64,000 nucleotides of DNA from Mycobacterium sp. D16Q14 (lineage in GTDB: Bacteria; Actinomycetota; Actinomycetes; Mycobacteriales; Mycobacteriaceae): NCBI GenBank assembly GCA_002013415.1, contig MAEX01000010.1, positions 62,001-126,000 on the forward strand, written 5' to 3'. Below are positions 17,926-26,535 of this stretch, piece by piece (positions within the stretch are counted from its first letter, which is position 1; every line of letters starts with the position of its first letter). The notes below the pieces were generated by a model, which worked only from the letters and a program-made list of their open reading frames with translations, made no database searches and was not told where the DNA came from. The translations under genes and the position numbers were made by a program.

Positions 17926-18951
17926 GTGAGCCAAACCCCGGAGAACACCAAGTACGTCGAGCCCGGTGAGTTCAAGCGGGACACCAACTACATCGACACG
18001 CGGATCACAGCGGACGGCCGCGACGGCTACCCGGTAGAACCGGGTCGATACAGACTTGTCGCGGCACGTGCCTGTCCCTGGGCCAACCGGACTCTGATCG
18101 TTCGCAGACTCCTCGGGCTGGAAAATGTCTTGTCACTTGGGCTTTGCGGCCCTACACATGACAAGCGCAGTTGGACCTTCGATCTTGACCCGGGTGGAGT
18201 AGACCCCGTCTTGGGCATCCACTTCCTGCGTGATGCCTACCTCAAGCGGTTCCCTGACTATCCGCGCGGCATCACCGTGCCCGCGGTGGTGGAGGAGTCC
18301 ACGGGGGAGGTCGTCACCAACGACTACGCGCAGATGACGTTGGATTTCTCCACCGAATGGGTTGACTATCACCGCCCCGGCGCCCCGCAGCTGTATCCCG
18401 AGGACCTGCGCACCGAAATCAACGAGGTGAACCGTCGCGTGTACACCGAGGTCAATAACGGCGTGTACCGCTGCGGTTTCGCCGGAGGCCAGGAGGCGTA
18501 CGACGCCGCCTATGATCGGCTGTTCACGGCGCTGGATTGGCTATCGGAAAGGCTTGCCGGGCAACGGTATCTGGTAGGCGACACCATCACCGAAGCCGAT
18601 GTGCGACTGTTCACCACGTTGGTCCGGTTCGATCCGGTGTACCACGGGCACTTCAAGTGCAATCGCGAGAAGCTGACCGAGATGCCGGTGTTGTGGGCGT
18701 ACGCGCGCGATCTGTATCAGACCCCGGGGTTTGGTGACACGGTCGACTTCGGACAGATCAAGGAGCACTACTACGTGGTCCACACCGATATCAACCCCAC
18801 GCGCATCGTCCCGAAGGGGCCGGATTTGCGTGACTGGCTTACCTCGCATGGACGCGAGACACTGGGTGGTAGACCATTCGGAGATGGCACCCCGCCGGGG
18901 GCGCCTAGGGAGTCGGAACGCGTGCCAGATCGCGTTCATTGCCCTGGTTAA
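17926..18951 (+). CDS. Glutathionyl-hydroquinone reductase-like (Xi-class GST, YqjG/ECM4 family)
   Basis: 341 residues if GTG 17926 is used; a longer form from GTG 17881 overlaps the lipoprotein stop as GTGA and adds 15 residues with no family features. The thioredoxin-fold active site is ACPWANRT with Cys50, the CPW motif of Xi-class enzymes. A C-terminal GST helical domain follows (DRLFTALDWLSERLAGQRYL). These enzymes reduce glutathionyl-hydroquinones, but mycobacteria make mycothiol instead of glutathione, so a mycothiol-linked substrate is likely. Its length matches the family (about 330). Confidence 0.85.
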   Translation: MSQTPENTKYVEPGEFKRDTNYIDTRITADGRDGYPVEPGRYRLVAARACPWANRTLIVRRLLGLENVLSLGLCGPTHDKRSWTFDLDPGGVDPVLGIHFLRDAYLKRFPDYPRGITVPAVVEESTGEVVTNDYAQMTLDFSTEWVDYHRPGAPQLYPEDLRTEINEVNRRVYTEVNNGVYRCGFAGGQEAYDAAYDRLFTALDWLSERLAGQRYLVGDTITEADVRLFTTLVRFDPVYHGHFKCNREKLTEMPVLWAYARDLYQTPGFGDTVDFGQIKEHYYVVHTDINPTRIVPKGPDLRDWLTSHGRETLGGRPFGDGTPPGAPRESERVPDRVHCPG

Positions 18952-18982
18952 CGACCTTTGCAGGATTTACAAAAACGGAAGA

Positions 18983-19024
18983 CTTGTTAACAAGCATGCC
19001 TTTCCTTAGTATCCGTCGGCATGC
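18983..19024 (+). promoter_or_regulatory. Promoter of the pnt operon with palindrome over the -35 region
   Basis: A SigA-like promoter is readable: TTGTTA (18984-18989), a 17-base gap and TAGTAT (19007-19012). The -35 hexamer lies inside the perfect 12-bp palindrome CTTGTTAACAAG (18983-18994). A second inverted pair, GCATGCC (18994-19000) and GGCATGC (19018-19024), brackets the -10 and the expected transcript start. This arrangement suggests repressor control of the transhydrogenase. The regulator is not in the window. Confidence 0.5.
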
Positions 19025-19050
19025 TGCACCACAGGGTGAAGGGCGAGTAG

Positions 19051-20145
19051 ATGACCGATCAACCAGTCACTATCGGAGTTGTCCGAGAGTCAGGTGAGGA
19101 CGAGCGCCGTGTCGCGCTGGTACCGAAGGCGATCGCCGGCTTGATTGGCAAGGGTGTGAACGTCGTCATAGAAAGTGGCGCAGGAGAGCGCGCGTTGCTG
19201 CCCGACGAGCTGTACGCCGAAGCCGGTGCGACGGTGGGCGATGCTTGGTCCGCCGACATCGTGGTGAAGGTCGCGCCGCCCTCGGCTGCTGAGGTCGCCC
19301 GCCTCAACGAGGGGCAGACCCTCATCGGCTTCCTGGCGCCCCGCAATGCCGAGAACAGCATTGGCGCGCTGCAGAGTGCAGGCGTGCAAGCCTTTGCGGT
19401 GGAAGCGATTCCGCGCATCTCCCGCGCTCAATCGATGGATGCGCTGTCCTCGCAGGCCAACGTTTCGGGCTACAAGGCGGTGTTGGTGGCCGCGTCCGAG
19501 TCCACCCGGTTCTTCCCGATGCTCACCACCGCCGCCGGGACCGTCAAGCCCGCGCTGGTACTGGTGCTCGGTGTCGGCGTGGCCGGCCTACAGGCCCTGG
19601 CGACGGCCAAGCGGCTCGGTGCCCGTACCACGGGTTATGACGTGCGGCCCGAGGTCGCCGATCAGGTGCGCTCGGTGGGCGCGCAGTGGCTCGATCTGGG
19701 CATCGATGCGGCCGGCGAAGGCGGATACGCCCGTGAGCTCACCGAAGATGAGCGTGCACAGCAGCAGAAGGCGCTCGAAGACGCCATCAAGGGATTCGAC
19801 ATCGTCATCACCACGGCGCTCGTTCCCGGCCGTCCGGCGCCCCGCCTGGTGACCGCTGCCGCGGTCGAAGGCATGAAGCCCGGCTCGGTCGTCGTCGACC
19901 TCGCGGGCGAGACCGGCGGCAACTGCGAACTGACCGAGCCCGGCCAGACCGTCGTCAAGCACGACGTCACCATTGCTTCTCCGCTCAATCTTCCGGCGAC
20001 GATGCCCGAGCATTCGAGTGAGCTGTACTCGAAGAACATCACCACCCTGCTGGACCTGCTCATCACAGACGGCGCACTCGCACCGGACTTCGACGACGAG
20101 ATCGTCGCGTCCTCCTGCGTGACCCGTGCAAGAGAGGACGCATAG
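19051..20145 (+). CDS. pntAA: NAD(P) transhydrogenase subunit alpha, NAD(H)-binding part
   Basis: 364 residues, the soluble dI domain of the proton-translocating transhydrogenase, which moves hydride from NADH to NADP+ using the proton gradient. It has the AlaDH/PNT N-terminal fold (ESGEDERRVALVPKAI) and a Rossmann segment VLVLGVGVAGLQALATAKRLGA. The VRPEVADQVRSVGAQWLDL region follows, and QQQKALEDAI is the mobile-loop neighbourhood. As in other actinobacteria, the alpha subunit is split into PntAA and PntAB. GAAGGGCGAG upstream of ATG 19051 serves as ribosome-binding site. Confidence 0.96.
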   Translation: MTDQPVTIGVVRESGEDERRVALVPKAIAGLIGKGVNVVIESGAGERALLPDELYAEAGATVGDAWSADIVVKVAPPSAAEVARLNEGQTLIGFLAPRNAENSIGALQSAGVQAFAVEAIPRISRAQSMDALSSQANVSGYKAVLVAASESTRFFPMLTTAAGTVKPALVLVLGVGVAGLQALATAKRLGARTTGYDVRPEVADQVRSVGAQWLDLGIDAAGEGGYARELTEDERAQQQKALEDAIKGFDIVITTALVPGRPAPRLVTAAAVEGMKPGSVVVDLAGETGGNCELTEPGQTVVKHDVTIASPLNLPATMPEHSSELYSKNITTLLDLLITDGALAPDFDDEIVASSCVTRAREDA

Positions 20146-20148
20146 CTC

Positions 20149-20472
20149 ATGTATGACCAGCTATTGGCCAACCTCGCGATCCTGGTTCTGGCCGGGTTCG
20201 TCGGGTTCGCAGTTATCTCCAAGGTGCCCAACACCTTGCACACCCCGTTGATGTCCGGCACCAACGCCATACACGGCATCGTGGTCCTCGGTGCGCTGAT
20301 CGTGCTGGGCGACCTGCCTGCCGACGCGCACTGGGGCGTGCGGATCATCGCGTTCGTCGCGCTGATCTTCGGCACGCTGAACGTGATCGGCGGCTTCCTG
20401 GTGACCGACCGCATGCTCGGAATGTTCAAGGGCCGCAAGGCAGCCCCTAAGCCGGAGGCGGCTGACAAATGA
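20149..20472 (+). CDS. pntAB: NAD(P) transhydrogenase subunit alpha, membrane part
   Basis: 107 residues with three hydrophobic helices (about 6-24, 39-58, 64-85) and a short Lys-rich C-terminus. This is the separate membrane part of the alpha subunit, forming half of the proton channel together with PntB. The start lies three bases after the pntAA stop, and the stop overlaps the pntB start (ATGA). The conserved membrane segments KVPNTLHTPLMSGTNAIHGI are characteristic. Confidence 0.95.
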   Translation: MYDQLLANLAILVLAGFVGFAVISKVPNTLHTPLMSGTNAIHGIVVLGALIVLGDLPADAHWGVRIIAFVALIFGTLNVIGGFLVTDRMLGMFKGRKAAPKPEAADK

Positions 20473-21902
20473 ACTACCTCGTCACCGTTCTTTACATTGT
20501 CGCGTTCGGGCTCTTCATCCTCGGCCTGTCGGGTCTGACCGGACCGAAGACCGCGGTCCGCGGCAACTGGATCGCGGCCACCGGCATGGCCATCGCAGTC
20601 GTCGCGACCCTGATCAAGGTTCGCGACACCGCTCCGATCAACTGGATACTCATCGCAGTCGGGTTGTTGGTCGGTGTCGCCCTCGGTGTACCGCCGGCCA
20701 AGAAGACCAAGATGACGGCGATGCCGCAGCTGGTCGCGCTGTTCAACGGCGTCGGTGGTGGCACCGTCGCCTTGATCGCGTGGGCGGAATTCATTGAGAC
20801 CCACGGGTTCAAGACATTCCGCGCCGACCAGCACCCCACCGTCGCGCTGGTCATCGGCTCGCTGTTCGCCGCGATCATCGGTTCGGTGTCGTTCTGGGGC
20901 TCGCTGGTGGCGTTCCTCAAGCTGCAGGAGTCGATTCCGAAGAAGGTCGAGAAGCGACTTGTCTCCTCGGCCAAGATCTTCCAGGCCGCCAACATGGTGC
21001 TGCTGATCGCTGCTGTCGGCGCGGCGGTGTGGATCGGTCTGAACGCCGGAGTGGGCACTCCGGCGTGGGCGATCGTGCTGGTGTTGGTGCTGGCCGGTGT
21101 CATGGGCCTGTTCGTGGTGTTCCCGATCGGTGGCGCCGACATGCCCGTGGTTATCTCGCTGCTCAACGCACTGACGGGATTGTCTGCTGCGGCAGCCGGT
21201 TTGGCACTGAACAACACCGCGATGATCGTGGCGGGCATGATCGTGGGCGCCTCGGGTTCGATCCTGACCAACCTGATGGCCGTCGCGATGAACCGGTCCA
21301 TCCCGGCGATCGTGTTCGGATCCTTCGGCGGCGACTCCGGCGCAGCGGCAGGCCCCGGCGGCGAGCAGGGCACGGTCAAGGCCACCAGCGCCGCCGATGC
21401 CGCGATCCAGATGGCGTACGCCAACCAGGTGATCGTGGTCCCCGGCTACGGTCTTGCCGTCGCGCAGGCCCAGCACGCGGTCAAGGAGATGGCCAGCCTG
21501 CTGGAAGCCAAGGGTGTCGAGGTCAAGTACGCCATCCACCCGGTGGCGGGCCGCATGCCCGGGCACATGAACGTCCTGCTTGCCGAGGCCGATGTCGAGT
21601 ACGACGCCATGAAGGAAATGGACGATATCAACGGTGAATTCAGCCGCACCGATGTCGCCATCGTGATCGGCGCCAACGACGTCACCAACCCCGCGGCGCG
21701 CAATGACCCGTCGAGCCCCATCCACGGCATGCCGATTCTGAACGTGGATGAGGCCCGTTCGGTCATCGTGCTCAAGCGCTCGATGTCCTCCGGATACGCA
21801 GGTATCGAGAACCCGCTGTTCTTCGGTGACAAGACCTCGATGCTGTTCGGCGACGCCAAGAAGTCGGTCTCCGAGGTTACCGAGGAACTGAAGGCGCTGT
21901 AG
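20469..21902 (+). CDS. pntB: NAD(P) transhydrogenase subunit beta
   Basis: 477 residues. About nine membrane helices occupy residues 1-270, followed by the cytosolic NADP(H)-binding dIII domain with VVPGYGLAVAQAQHAVKEM and VIGANDVTNPAARNDPSSPI. It completes the proton-translocating transhydrogenase, which supplies NADPH for lipid synthesis and redox defence. The ATG overlaps the pntAB stop. A long hairpin 17 bases past the stop (21920-21975) probably ends the operon. Confidence 0.96.
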   Translation: MNYLVTVLYIVAFGLFILGLSGLTGPKTAVRGNWIAATGMAIAVVATLIKVRDTAPINWILIAVGLLVGVALGVPPAKKTKMTAMPQLVALFNGVGGGTVALIAWAEFIETHGFKTFRADQHPTVALVIGSLFAAIIGSVSFWGSLVAFLKLQESIPKKVEKRLVSSAKIFQAANMVLLIAAVGAAVWIGLNAGVGTPAWAIVLVLVLAGVMGLFVVFPIGGADMPVVISLLNALTGLSAAAAGLALNNTAMIVAGMIVGASGSILTNLMAVAMNRSIPAIVFGSFGGDSGAAAGPGGEQGTVKATSAADAAIQMAYANQVIVVPGYGLAVAQAQHAVKEMASLLEAKGVEVKYAIHPVAGRMPGHMNVLLAEADVEYDAMKEMDDINGEFSRTDVAIVIGANDVTNPAARNDPSSPIHGMPILNVDEARSVIVLKRSMSSGYAGIENPLFFGDKTSMLFGDAKKSVSEVTEELKAL

Positions 21903-21919
21903 CCCAACCTCTTTGCCAT

Positions 21920-21975
21920 CGAGTGCGAGTCTGGCGCGGAAATCACGTATGAAATCCGCGCCGGGCTCGCACTCG
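21920..21975 (+). terminator. Long stem-loop after pntB
   Basis: Two 21-base arms (21920-21940 and 21955-21975) pair fully if two G-U wobbles are allowed, around a 14-base loop. There is no T-tract, as is common for mycobacterial terminators. It begins 17 bases after the pntB stop. The right arm ends four bases before the first ATG of the next gene (21980), so it could also affect initiation there. Confidence 0.65.
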
Positions 21976-21979
21976 GCGT

Positions 21980-22387
21980 ATGAAGGTGGGTATGCGTCGG
22001 GTGTTGGCGGCTGTGGTCGGGATATGTGCCCTGTCGGCGCCCGCAGAGGCGGTGGCCGCCCCGCATGACTGCGCCGCGGTCGATCGGGCGCGCGACCAAA
22101 TCCGCGGGCTCTCACGGGAGAACGGGGTGGCGGTTCGTCAGACGGCTATCGCACGAAACCGGGCGATCGCCGGGCTCCTTCGGACCGCTGCGGGGGACAC
22201 ATCCGACCTAGCGGTGCGCGACCGTGCATTGGACGCTGCGGCGGCGGCGCAGAACTACGCCAACGTGATGGCCGCCGCGACCTCCGTGGACGGTGTGCTC
22301 GCGCCGCCCGGCGAAGACATGGCTCGCGCCGTCAACACCATGGCCGCGTTGGAGGCCGTCTGCCCCATGCCGGAGGGCTCCTCCTAG
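21980..22387 (+). CDS. Small exported protein of unknown function
   Basis: 135 residues from ATG 21980, or 131 from ATG 21992. The second start gives a cleaner signal peptide (RRVLAAVVGICALSAPAEAVAA), but its AAGGTGG is only two bases away, so the choice is open. The mature part is about 100 residues, helical and Ala/Arg/Asp-rich, with two Cys residues (HDCAAV and AVCPMP) that could form a disulfide. I do not recognise the family. It is convergent with ltrA, and both stops use the same CTAG (22384-22387). Confidence 0.7.
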   Translation: MKVGMRRVLAAVVGICALSAPAEAVAAPHDCAAVDRARDQIRGLSRENGVAVRQTAIARNRAIAGLLRTAAGDTSDLAVRDRALDAAAAAQNYANVMAAATSVDGVLAPPGEDMARAVNTMAALEAVCPMPEGSS

Positions 22388-23529
22388 GTGTCCTCGACAC
22401 GCCGCCAGGTGACCAGTGCGGCGGCCAGCGCCGCCAACCCGGCCAGCCAGTACAACGGATGTGGCAGTGATGAAAATAGCACTGCCGCAACGGCAATCGC
22501 CGGTAGCCCGATGTTCAGGATGGTGTCGCGGCGTTGCAGGAGCAGCACCAGCCACGCCAGCACCAGATAGATGGCGAACGGGACCGTGATCGTGAAGGCC
22601 GCAACGGTGGGACTCAGGTGACTCTTGCCGAGCCCCTCGTCGACGGCGATCTCGAATCCCGCCGACAGTGCGGCGACGGCGGCGAAGATGAAGTAGTGGC
22701 TGTAACCCCACAGCAGGGTCGATCGCAGGGACGTGTCCTTGCACTCTTGTTCCTGATCGAAGTAGATCCACCACACCGCGGCGACGATGATCAAGGCCGA
22801 CGCCGCGATGCCGATCATGGTGCCGGTGTGGTCGGCTTCCTCGGCGCCGCCGATGATCGAGTTCGCCGAGGCCAGGATCGATTCTCCGAGCACGATCAGG
22901 GTGAACAGCCCGTAGCGTTCGGCGATGTGCTCCGGATGCCATGACGTGGTGGTGGCGCGCTCGGCGAATACGGGCACCGACAGGTCGGCCAGTGCGATCA
23001 CCACGAACAGCGGCAAGCGCAGGTGTTCCGGTGCGAACAGCCCCCAGCAGATCCATGCCGCTTGGACGACGGCGATGCCCGTGACATAGCGCAGGCAGGT
23101 GGCACGCATGGTGGGATCGCTGATGGCCGCACGCACCCATTGACTGCCCGCAGCGAGGCGCATGAGCACGTAGCCACCGATGGCGATACCGAAGTCGGCC
23201 CCGGTCATCGCGCGTTCGACACCTGCCGCGACGGTGAGCGCTCCGGCCATCTGGACGATCACGGTCACCCGGTAGAGCCAGTCGTCGGTGTCGAAGGCAC
23301 TGGCGAACCAGGTGAAGTTCATCCACGCCCACCAGATGGCGAAGAAGCCGATCGCATACCCGGCGAGTCCCTCGGCGAAATGACCCTCGGCCCAGAAATG
23401 GTGCAGTGTTCCGGAGGCGCGGGACACCGCGACCACGAAGACGAGGTCGAATAGCAGTTCTAGCGGGGTGGACGCGCGATGCGGTTGTGCGGGATCGCGT
23501 GCCACCATGGCCCGCAGGCCACTGATCAT
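22384..23529 (-). CDS. Low temperature requirement protein A (LtrA) family membrane protein
   Basis: 381 residues from ATG 23529, preceded by GGTAGGTAAC on the minus strand. The open frame continues upstream to 23769 but would overlap the divergent TetR gene and is Arg/Cys-rich there. The family signature STPLELLFDLVFVVAVSRAS is near the N-terminus, followed by about ten to eleven membrane helices. LtrA was named for Listeria growth at low temperature; its biochemical role is unknown. It is divergent from the TetR regulator at 23681, which may control it. Confidence 0.85.
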   Translation of the reverse strand: MISGLRAMVARDPAQPHRASTPLELLFDLVFVVAVSRASGTLHHFWAEGHFAEGLAGYAIGFFAIWWAWMNFTWFASAFDTDDWLYRVTVIVQMAGALTVAAGVERAMTGADFGIAIGGYVLMRLAAGSQWVRAAISDPTMRATCLRYVTGIAVVQAAWICWGLFAPEHLRLPLFVVIALADLSVPVFAERATTTSWHPEHIAERYGLFTLIVLGESILASANSIIGGAEEADHTGTMIGIAASALIIVAAVWWIYFDQEQECKDTSLRSTLLWGYSHYFIFAAVAALSAGFEIAVDEGLGKSHLSPTVAAFTITVPFAIYLVLAWLVLLLQRRDTILNIGLPAIAVAAVLFSSLPHPLYWLAGLAALAAALVTWRRVEDT

Positions 23530-23666
23530 GTGGTTACCTACCGGTGTCGGAAGAACGGCGGACTGGGGCAGCTTAACGTGCTTCGGGCAGCAGGGCCGGC
23601 GAACATCGACACGCACTAGTCCAACCAGTTGATCGGGATTTCGTCCGTGCGTGGAAACCCAGCGCA

Positions 23667-23681
23667 TATAGTGAGGCACCA
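23667..23681 (+). promoter_or_regulatory. -10 element for a leaderless TetR transcript
   Basis: TATAGT at 23667-23672 is nine bases before ATG 23681, so transcription probably begins at or within two bases of the start codon. The upstream intergenic stretch (23530-23666) between ltrA and this gene holds no other clear element; I see no long palindrome that would mark an autoregulatory operator. Confidence 0.45.
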
Positions 23682-24367
23682 TGCAACCCGTCCCCGCTGC
23701 CTCGAAGGCAGGCAATTCCTCGCAGCGCCGTGCTGGCCGCCGCGAGGAGTTAGTGGCGGTGGCGTCCAAGTTGTTCGCGGCGCGGGGCTATCACGGCACC
23801 AGAATGGACGACATCGCCGATGTCGCGGGCCTGAACAAGGCGACGGTCTACCACTACTTCGCGTCCAAGGCGCTCATCCTCTATGAGATCTACTTCAAGG
23901 CTGCTGAGGAGACTCTGGCCTGCCTGCAGGACGATCCGAGGTGGACGGCACGCGAATCGCTGTATCAATGCACGAGCCGCATGCTCGCGCTCATCTTCTC
24001 GAACCGCGAGCAGGGCGCGGTGTACTTCCAGGAGAACCCGTTCCTTTCCGAGTGGCTCTCGCCCGAACAGGTCGCCGAGATCCGCAAGCGCGAGGACATG
24101 GTGCAGGAGCGGGTGCAGAACATCATCGAGCGGGGCATCGCGAGTTCCGAGTTCGTCGAGTGCGACTCGCATGTCATGGCGCTTGGTTACATCGGAATGG
24201 TTCTCGGCTCCTACCGCTGGCTCAATCCGAGCGGCCGCCGCAGCGCTCAGGAGATCGCCGTGGAGTTCAGCACCACGCTGTTGCGGGGGCTGATTCGGGA
24301 CGAGGCAACTCGGATCAACGATCCGTTGGGTGTGGCGACGACGACGTCCGCTGACGGCACTCCGTAG
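23681..24367 (+). CDS. TetR family transcriptional regulator (Rv0158-like by position)
   Basis: 228 residues. The N-terminal helix-turn-helix domain reads SKLFAARGYHGTRMDDIADV and AGLNKATVYHYFASKALIL (about residues 27-70), and the rest is a ligand-binding helical domain. An extra 20-residue N-terminal arm rich in Ser, Arg and Gln precedes the HTH. It lies between the pnt block and an alpha/beta hydrolase, matching the place of Rv0158 in M. tuberculosis, and probably controls the hydrolase downstream (13-base gap) or ltrA upstream. The ligand is unknown. Confidence 0.88.
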   Translation: MQPVPAASKAGNSSQRRAGRREELVAVASKLFAARGYHGTRMDDIADVAGLNKATVYHYFASKALILYEIYFKAAEETLACLQDDPRWTARESLYQCTSRMLALIFSNREQGAVYFQENPFLSEWLSPEQVAEIRKREDMVQERVQNIIERGIASSEFVECDSHVMALGYIGMVLGSYRWLNPSGRRSAQEIAVEFSTTLLRGLIRDEATRINDPLGVATTTSADGTP

Positions 24368-24380
24368 CGGCGGACGTGTA

Positions 24381-25298
24381 GTGGCCGCTGATTCCATCCT
24401 GACCTTGGACCTGCCCAACGTCAGACTGCGGGCTCTGTCCTGGGGTCCGCACGACGGTCCGCTGCTGATCTGCGGCCACGGTTTTCCCGACTCCGCTCAC
24501 ACCTGGCGTCTGCTGGGCCCGAGGTTCGCCGCGGACGGGTGGCGCGTGGTGGCGCCGTTCACCCGTGGTTACTCGCCCAGTGAAATCCCGGCTGATGCCG
24601 AGTACGGCTTGGGTGCCCTGATGCAGGACATCCTCGACATCCACACGGTGCTGGGCGGCGACGAGCGCGCGGTGTACATCGGCCATGACTGGGGCGCACT
24701 GGTTGGCAATGCCCTCGCCCGCAGCAGCCTGTCGCCGTTCGACCGCATCGTCACCATGGCCGTGCCCCCGTTTGAGGTTCTCGGCTCAAGTTTCGCGTCG
24801 ATCGGGCCACTCGGCTGGCCCGGTGTGCTCGGGCGGCAGCTGCTGATGAGCTGGTACACGTTGTTCCACCAGATCCCGGTACTGCCGGAGTTGTTGTTGC
24901 CCTGGCTACTTCGTCTGTACTGGCGGCGGTGGTCGCCGGGGTACGACGCGCACGTCGATCTGCTGTACACCGGTGAGGCGATGCTCCAGAAGGGAAATCG
25001 CAGGGCAGTCATCGGCTACTACCGCGCAAACATCGGGCGGGCCCTGGTTCCGGCGCGGAAGTACTGGAAGACCCAACGATCCCTCCTGGACGGGGCACAC
25101 ACCCCGTTGCTCTATCTGCATGGTCGCGCCGATGGGTGCATGACGCAGCGACTGGTAGAGTCTGCGCGCCCGGATCTGCCCGACCGCAGCGTTGAAATCA
25201 TCGATGGCGGTGGACATTTCGTGCATCTGGAATGCCCGGATGTGGTGTACGAGCTTGTGCGTGAGTTCCTGCGCCCGCCAACTACGAAGGTAGAGTGA
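24381..25298 (+). CDS. Alpha/beta hydrolase (epoxide hydrolase/haloalkane dehalogenase-like)
   Basis: 305 residues from GTG 24381; the open frame begins at 24330 but overlaps the TetR gene and the extra residues are Arg-rich. The oxyanion motif HGFPDSAHTW (near residue 33) is typical of the epoxide hydrolase group. The nucleophile elbow GHDWGA has Asp in place of Ser, and a C-terminal GGGHFVHLECPD carries the catalytic His. An Asp nucleophile points to epoxide hydrolase or dehalogenase chemistry rather than esterase. A SRPBCC gene follows four bases later. Confidence 0.88.
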   Translation: MAADSILTLDLPNVRLRALSWGPHDGPLLICGHGFPDSAHTWRLLGPRFAADGWRVVAPFTRGYSPSEIPADAEYGLGALMQDILDIHTVLGGDERAVYIGHDWGALVGNALARSSLSPFDRIVTMAVPPFEVLGSSFASIGPLGWPGVLGRQLLMSWYTLFHQIPVLPELLLPWLLRLYWRRWSPGYDAHVDLLYTGEAMLQKGNRRAVIGYYRANIGRALVPARKYWKTQRSLLDGAHTPLLYLHGRADGCMTQRLVESARPDLPDRSVEIIDGGGHFVHLECPDVVYELVREFLRPPTTKVE

Positions 25299-25302
25299 AC
25301 TA

Positions 25303-25854
25303 ATGCCAGTCGTCAGTCAGACCGTCGAGGTGGCCGCGCCTCCGCAGGTGATCGTCTCCATTGTCACCAACTATGAGGCCTACCCCGAGTGGAACAAGGA
25401 GATCACCAGCGTCGAGATCCTGGATCGCCTCCCCGACGGCCGCCCCCGCATCGTGCGGTTGAAGGTGGAGATGACGGGCATGGCCTCGACCAACGTCGCC
25501 GAGATCGCCTACCTCAACGCCGCCCAGGTGGCGACGCGGCTACTGGAGAGCGACATCTTCGAGAAGCAGGAACAGACGTTTTCGATCGTCCCGATGGGGC
25601 CCGCTTGCCTACTCACGGTGGATATGGATGTCGAGACCAAGCTGCCGATCCCCAAGCCGATGGTGAAGAAGCTTGCCAACCAGGTCCTCGAGCATCTGGC
25701 CGAAGGCCTGAAAAACCGGGCCGAGCAGATCGCGTCGGGAGCCGTCGTGCCGCAGCAACCGTCGGCACCCGCTCCGGCTTACCAGCCTCAGCCGGGCCAC
25801 CAGCCCCCGGCAGACCCGCATCTACCCCCCGGACCACATCCCGGCGCGGTCTAG
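25303..25854 (+). CDS. SRPBCC family protein (TB18.5/Rv0164-like)
   Basis: 183 residues. A START-like SRPBCC fold covers residues 1-150 (VSQTVEVAAPPQVIVSIVTN, then YPEWNKEITSVEI), and a Pro/His-rich tail of about 35 residues follows. Such proteins bind hydrophobic ligands in a deep cavity. In M. tuberculosis the homologue TB18.5 lies directly before mce1R, as here. The last 33 bases overlap the 3' end of the convergent GntR gene, which may create antisense pairing between the two mRNAs. Confidence 0.88.
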   Translation: MPVVSQTVEVAAPPQVIVSIVTNYEAYPEWNKEITSVEILDRLPDGRPRIVRLKVEMTGMASTNVAEIAYLNAAQVATRLLESDIFEKQEQTFSIVPMGPACLLTVDMDVETKLPIPKPMVKKLANQVLEHLAEGLKNRAEQIASGAVVPQQPSAPAPAYQPQPGHQPPADPHLPPGPHPGAV

Positions 25855-26499
25855 GTATTCGATCAATCGGCGGGCGCCGTCGATGAACTGAACCTCGGTC
25901 TGAGCCACTACCTCAGTGGTGTCTCCAGCGCGCAGCGCGGCGATGAGCTTGTCGTGCGCCGCGACTGCGTGCCGCGTCCATTCGGCGTCGGATGCGAAGA
26001 GCAGATGCGGTGTGTACCGCGTCGCCTGTAGCAAGAACCAGGCCAGTTTGGGGCGGTCGGCCACGTGGTTGAGAAATCTGTGAAACTCGAACTCCGCCAT
26101 GGAGATTACTTCAGGCGAACCGGCGTTTCGAAGCGTGTCATTCAGGTCTGCCAGGGTGTCGATCTGCTCAGCGCTGATGTGCTCCGCAGCAGTCTTCGCC
26201 AGCTCCACGGCAAGGTGTGATTGTTGCGCGAAAATGTCTTCGATATCGGCCCGGCTCAGTGGGGCGGCCATGTAGCCGCGATGCGGGACGGCCTCGACCA
26301 GTCCTTCGCCGCGCAACGTCAGTAGCGCCTCACGTACCGGTGTGACGCTGACACCCAGCTGGGCCGCCGTCTCGTCCATCCGAATGTACTCACCCGGGCG
26401 CAGTTCGCCTGTCATGATCGAGGCGCGTAGTCGGCCGGCAACCTCCTCGGACAGCTGCGGCCTACGGATCTCGCGGATCTGGGCCCGGGGAGCATTCAT
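25822..26499 (-). CDS. GntR/FCD family regulator, Mce1R-like
   Basis: 225 residues from ATG 26499, chosen for GGCAGG upstream; an earlier in-frame Met (26541) extends toward the promoter palindrome. The winged-helix domain is at residues 10-75 (EEVAGRLRASIMTGELRPGEYI and LGVSVTPVREALLTL), and an FCD ligand-binding domain occupies the rest (AEFEFHRFLNHVAD holds metal-ligand-type His residues). Mce1R in M. tuberculosis has the same family, place and divergent orientation relative to fadD5 and mce1, and represses that operon. The palindrome at 26553-26566 is its probable operator. Confidence 0.88.
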   Translation of the reverse strand: MNAPRAQIREIRRPQLSEEVAGRLRASIMTGELRPGEYIRMDETAAQLGVSVTPVREALLTLRGEGLVEAVPHRGYMAAPLSRADIEDIFAQQSHLAVELAKTAAEHISAEQIDTLADLNDTLRNAGSPEVISMAEFEFHRFLNHVADRPKLAWFLLQATRYTPHLLFASDAEWTRHAVAAHDKLIAALRAGDTTEVVAQTEVQFIDGARRLIEYLDRAGMWSGG

Positions 26500-26535
26500 C
26501 CGATCTGCCTGCCATTTCCATGTGTGGTGACGCAC

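Noticed and set aside
19662..22115. Minus-strand open frame of 817 codons opposite the pnt operon
   Set aside because: The plus-strand pnt genes are unmistakable; the antisense translation is low-complexity Asp/Arg/His sequence.
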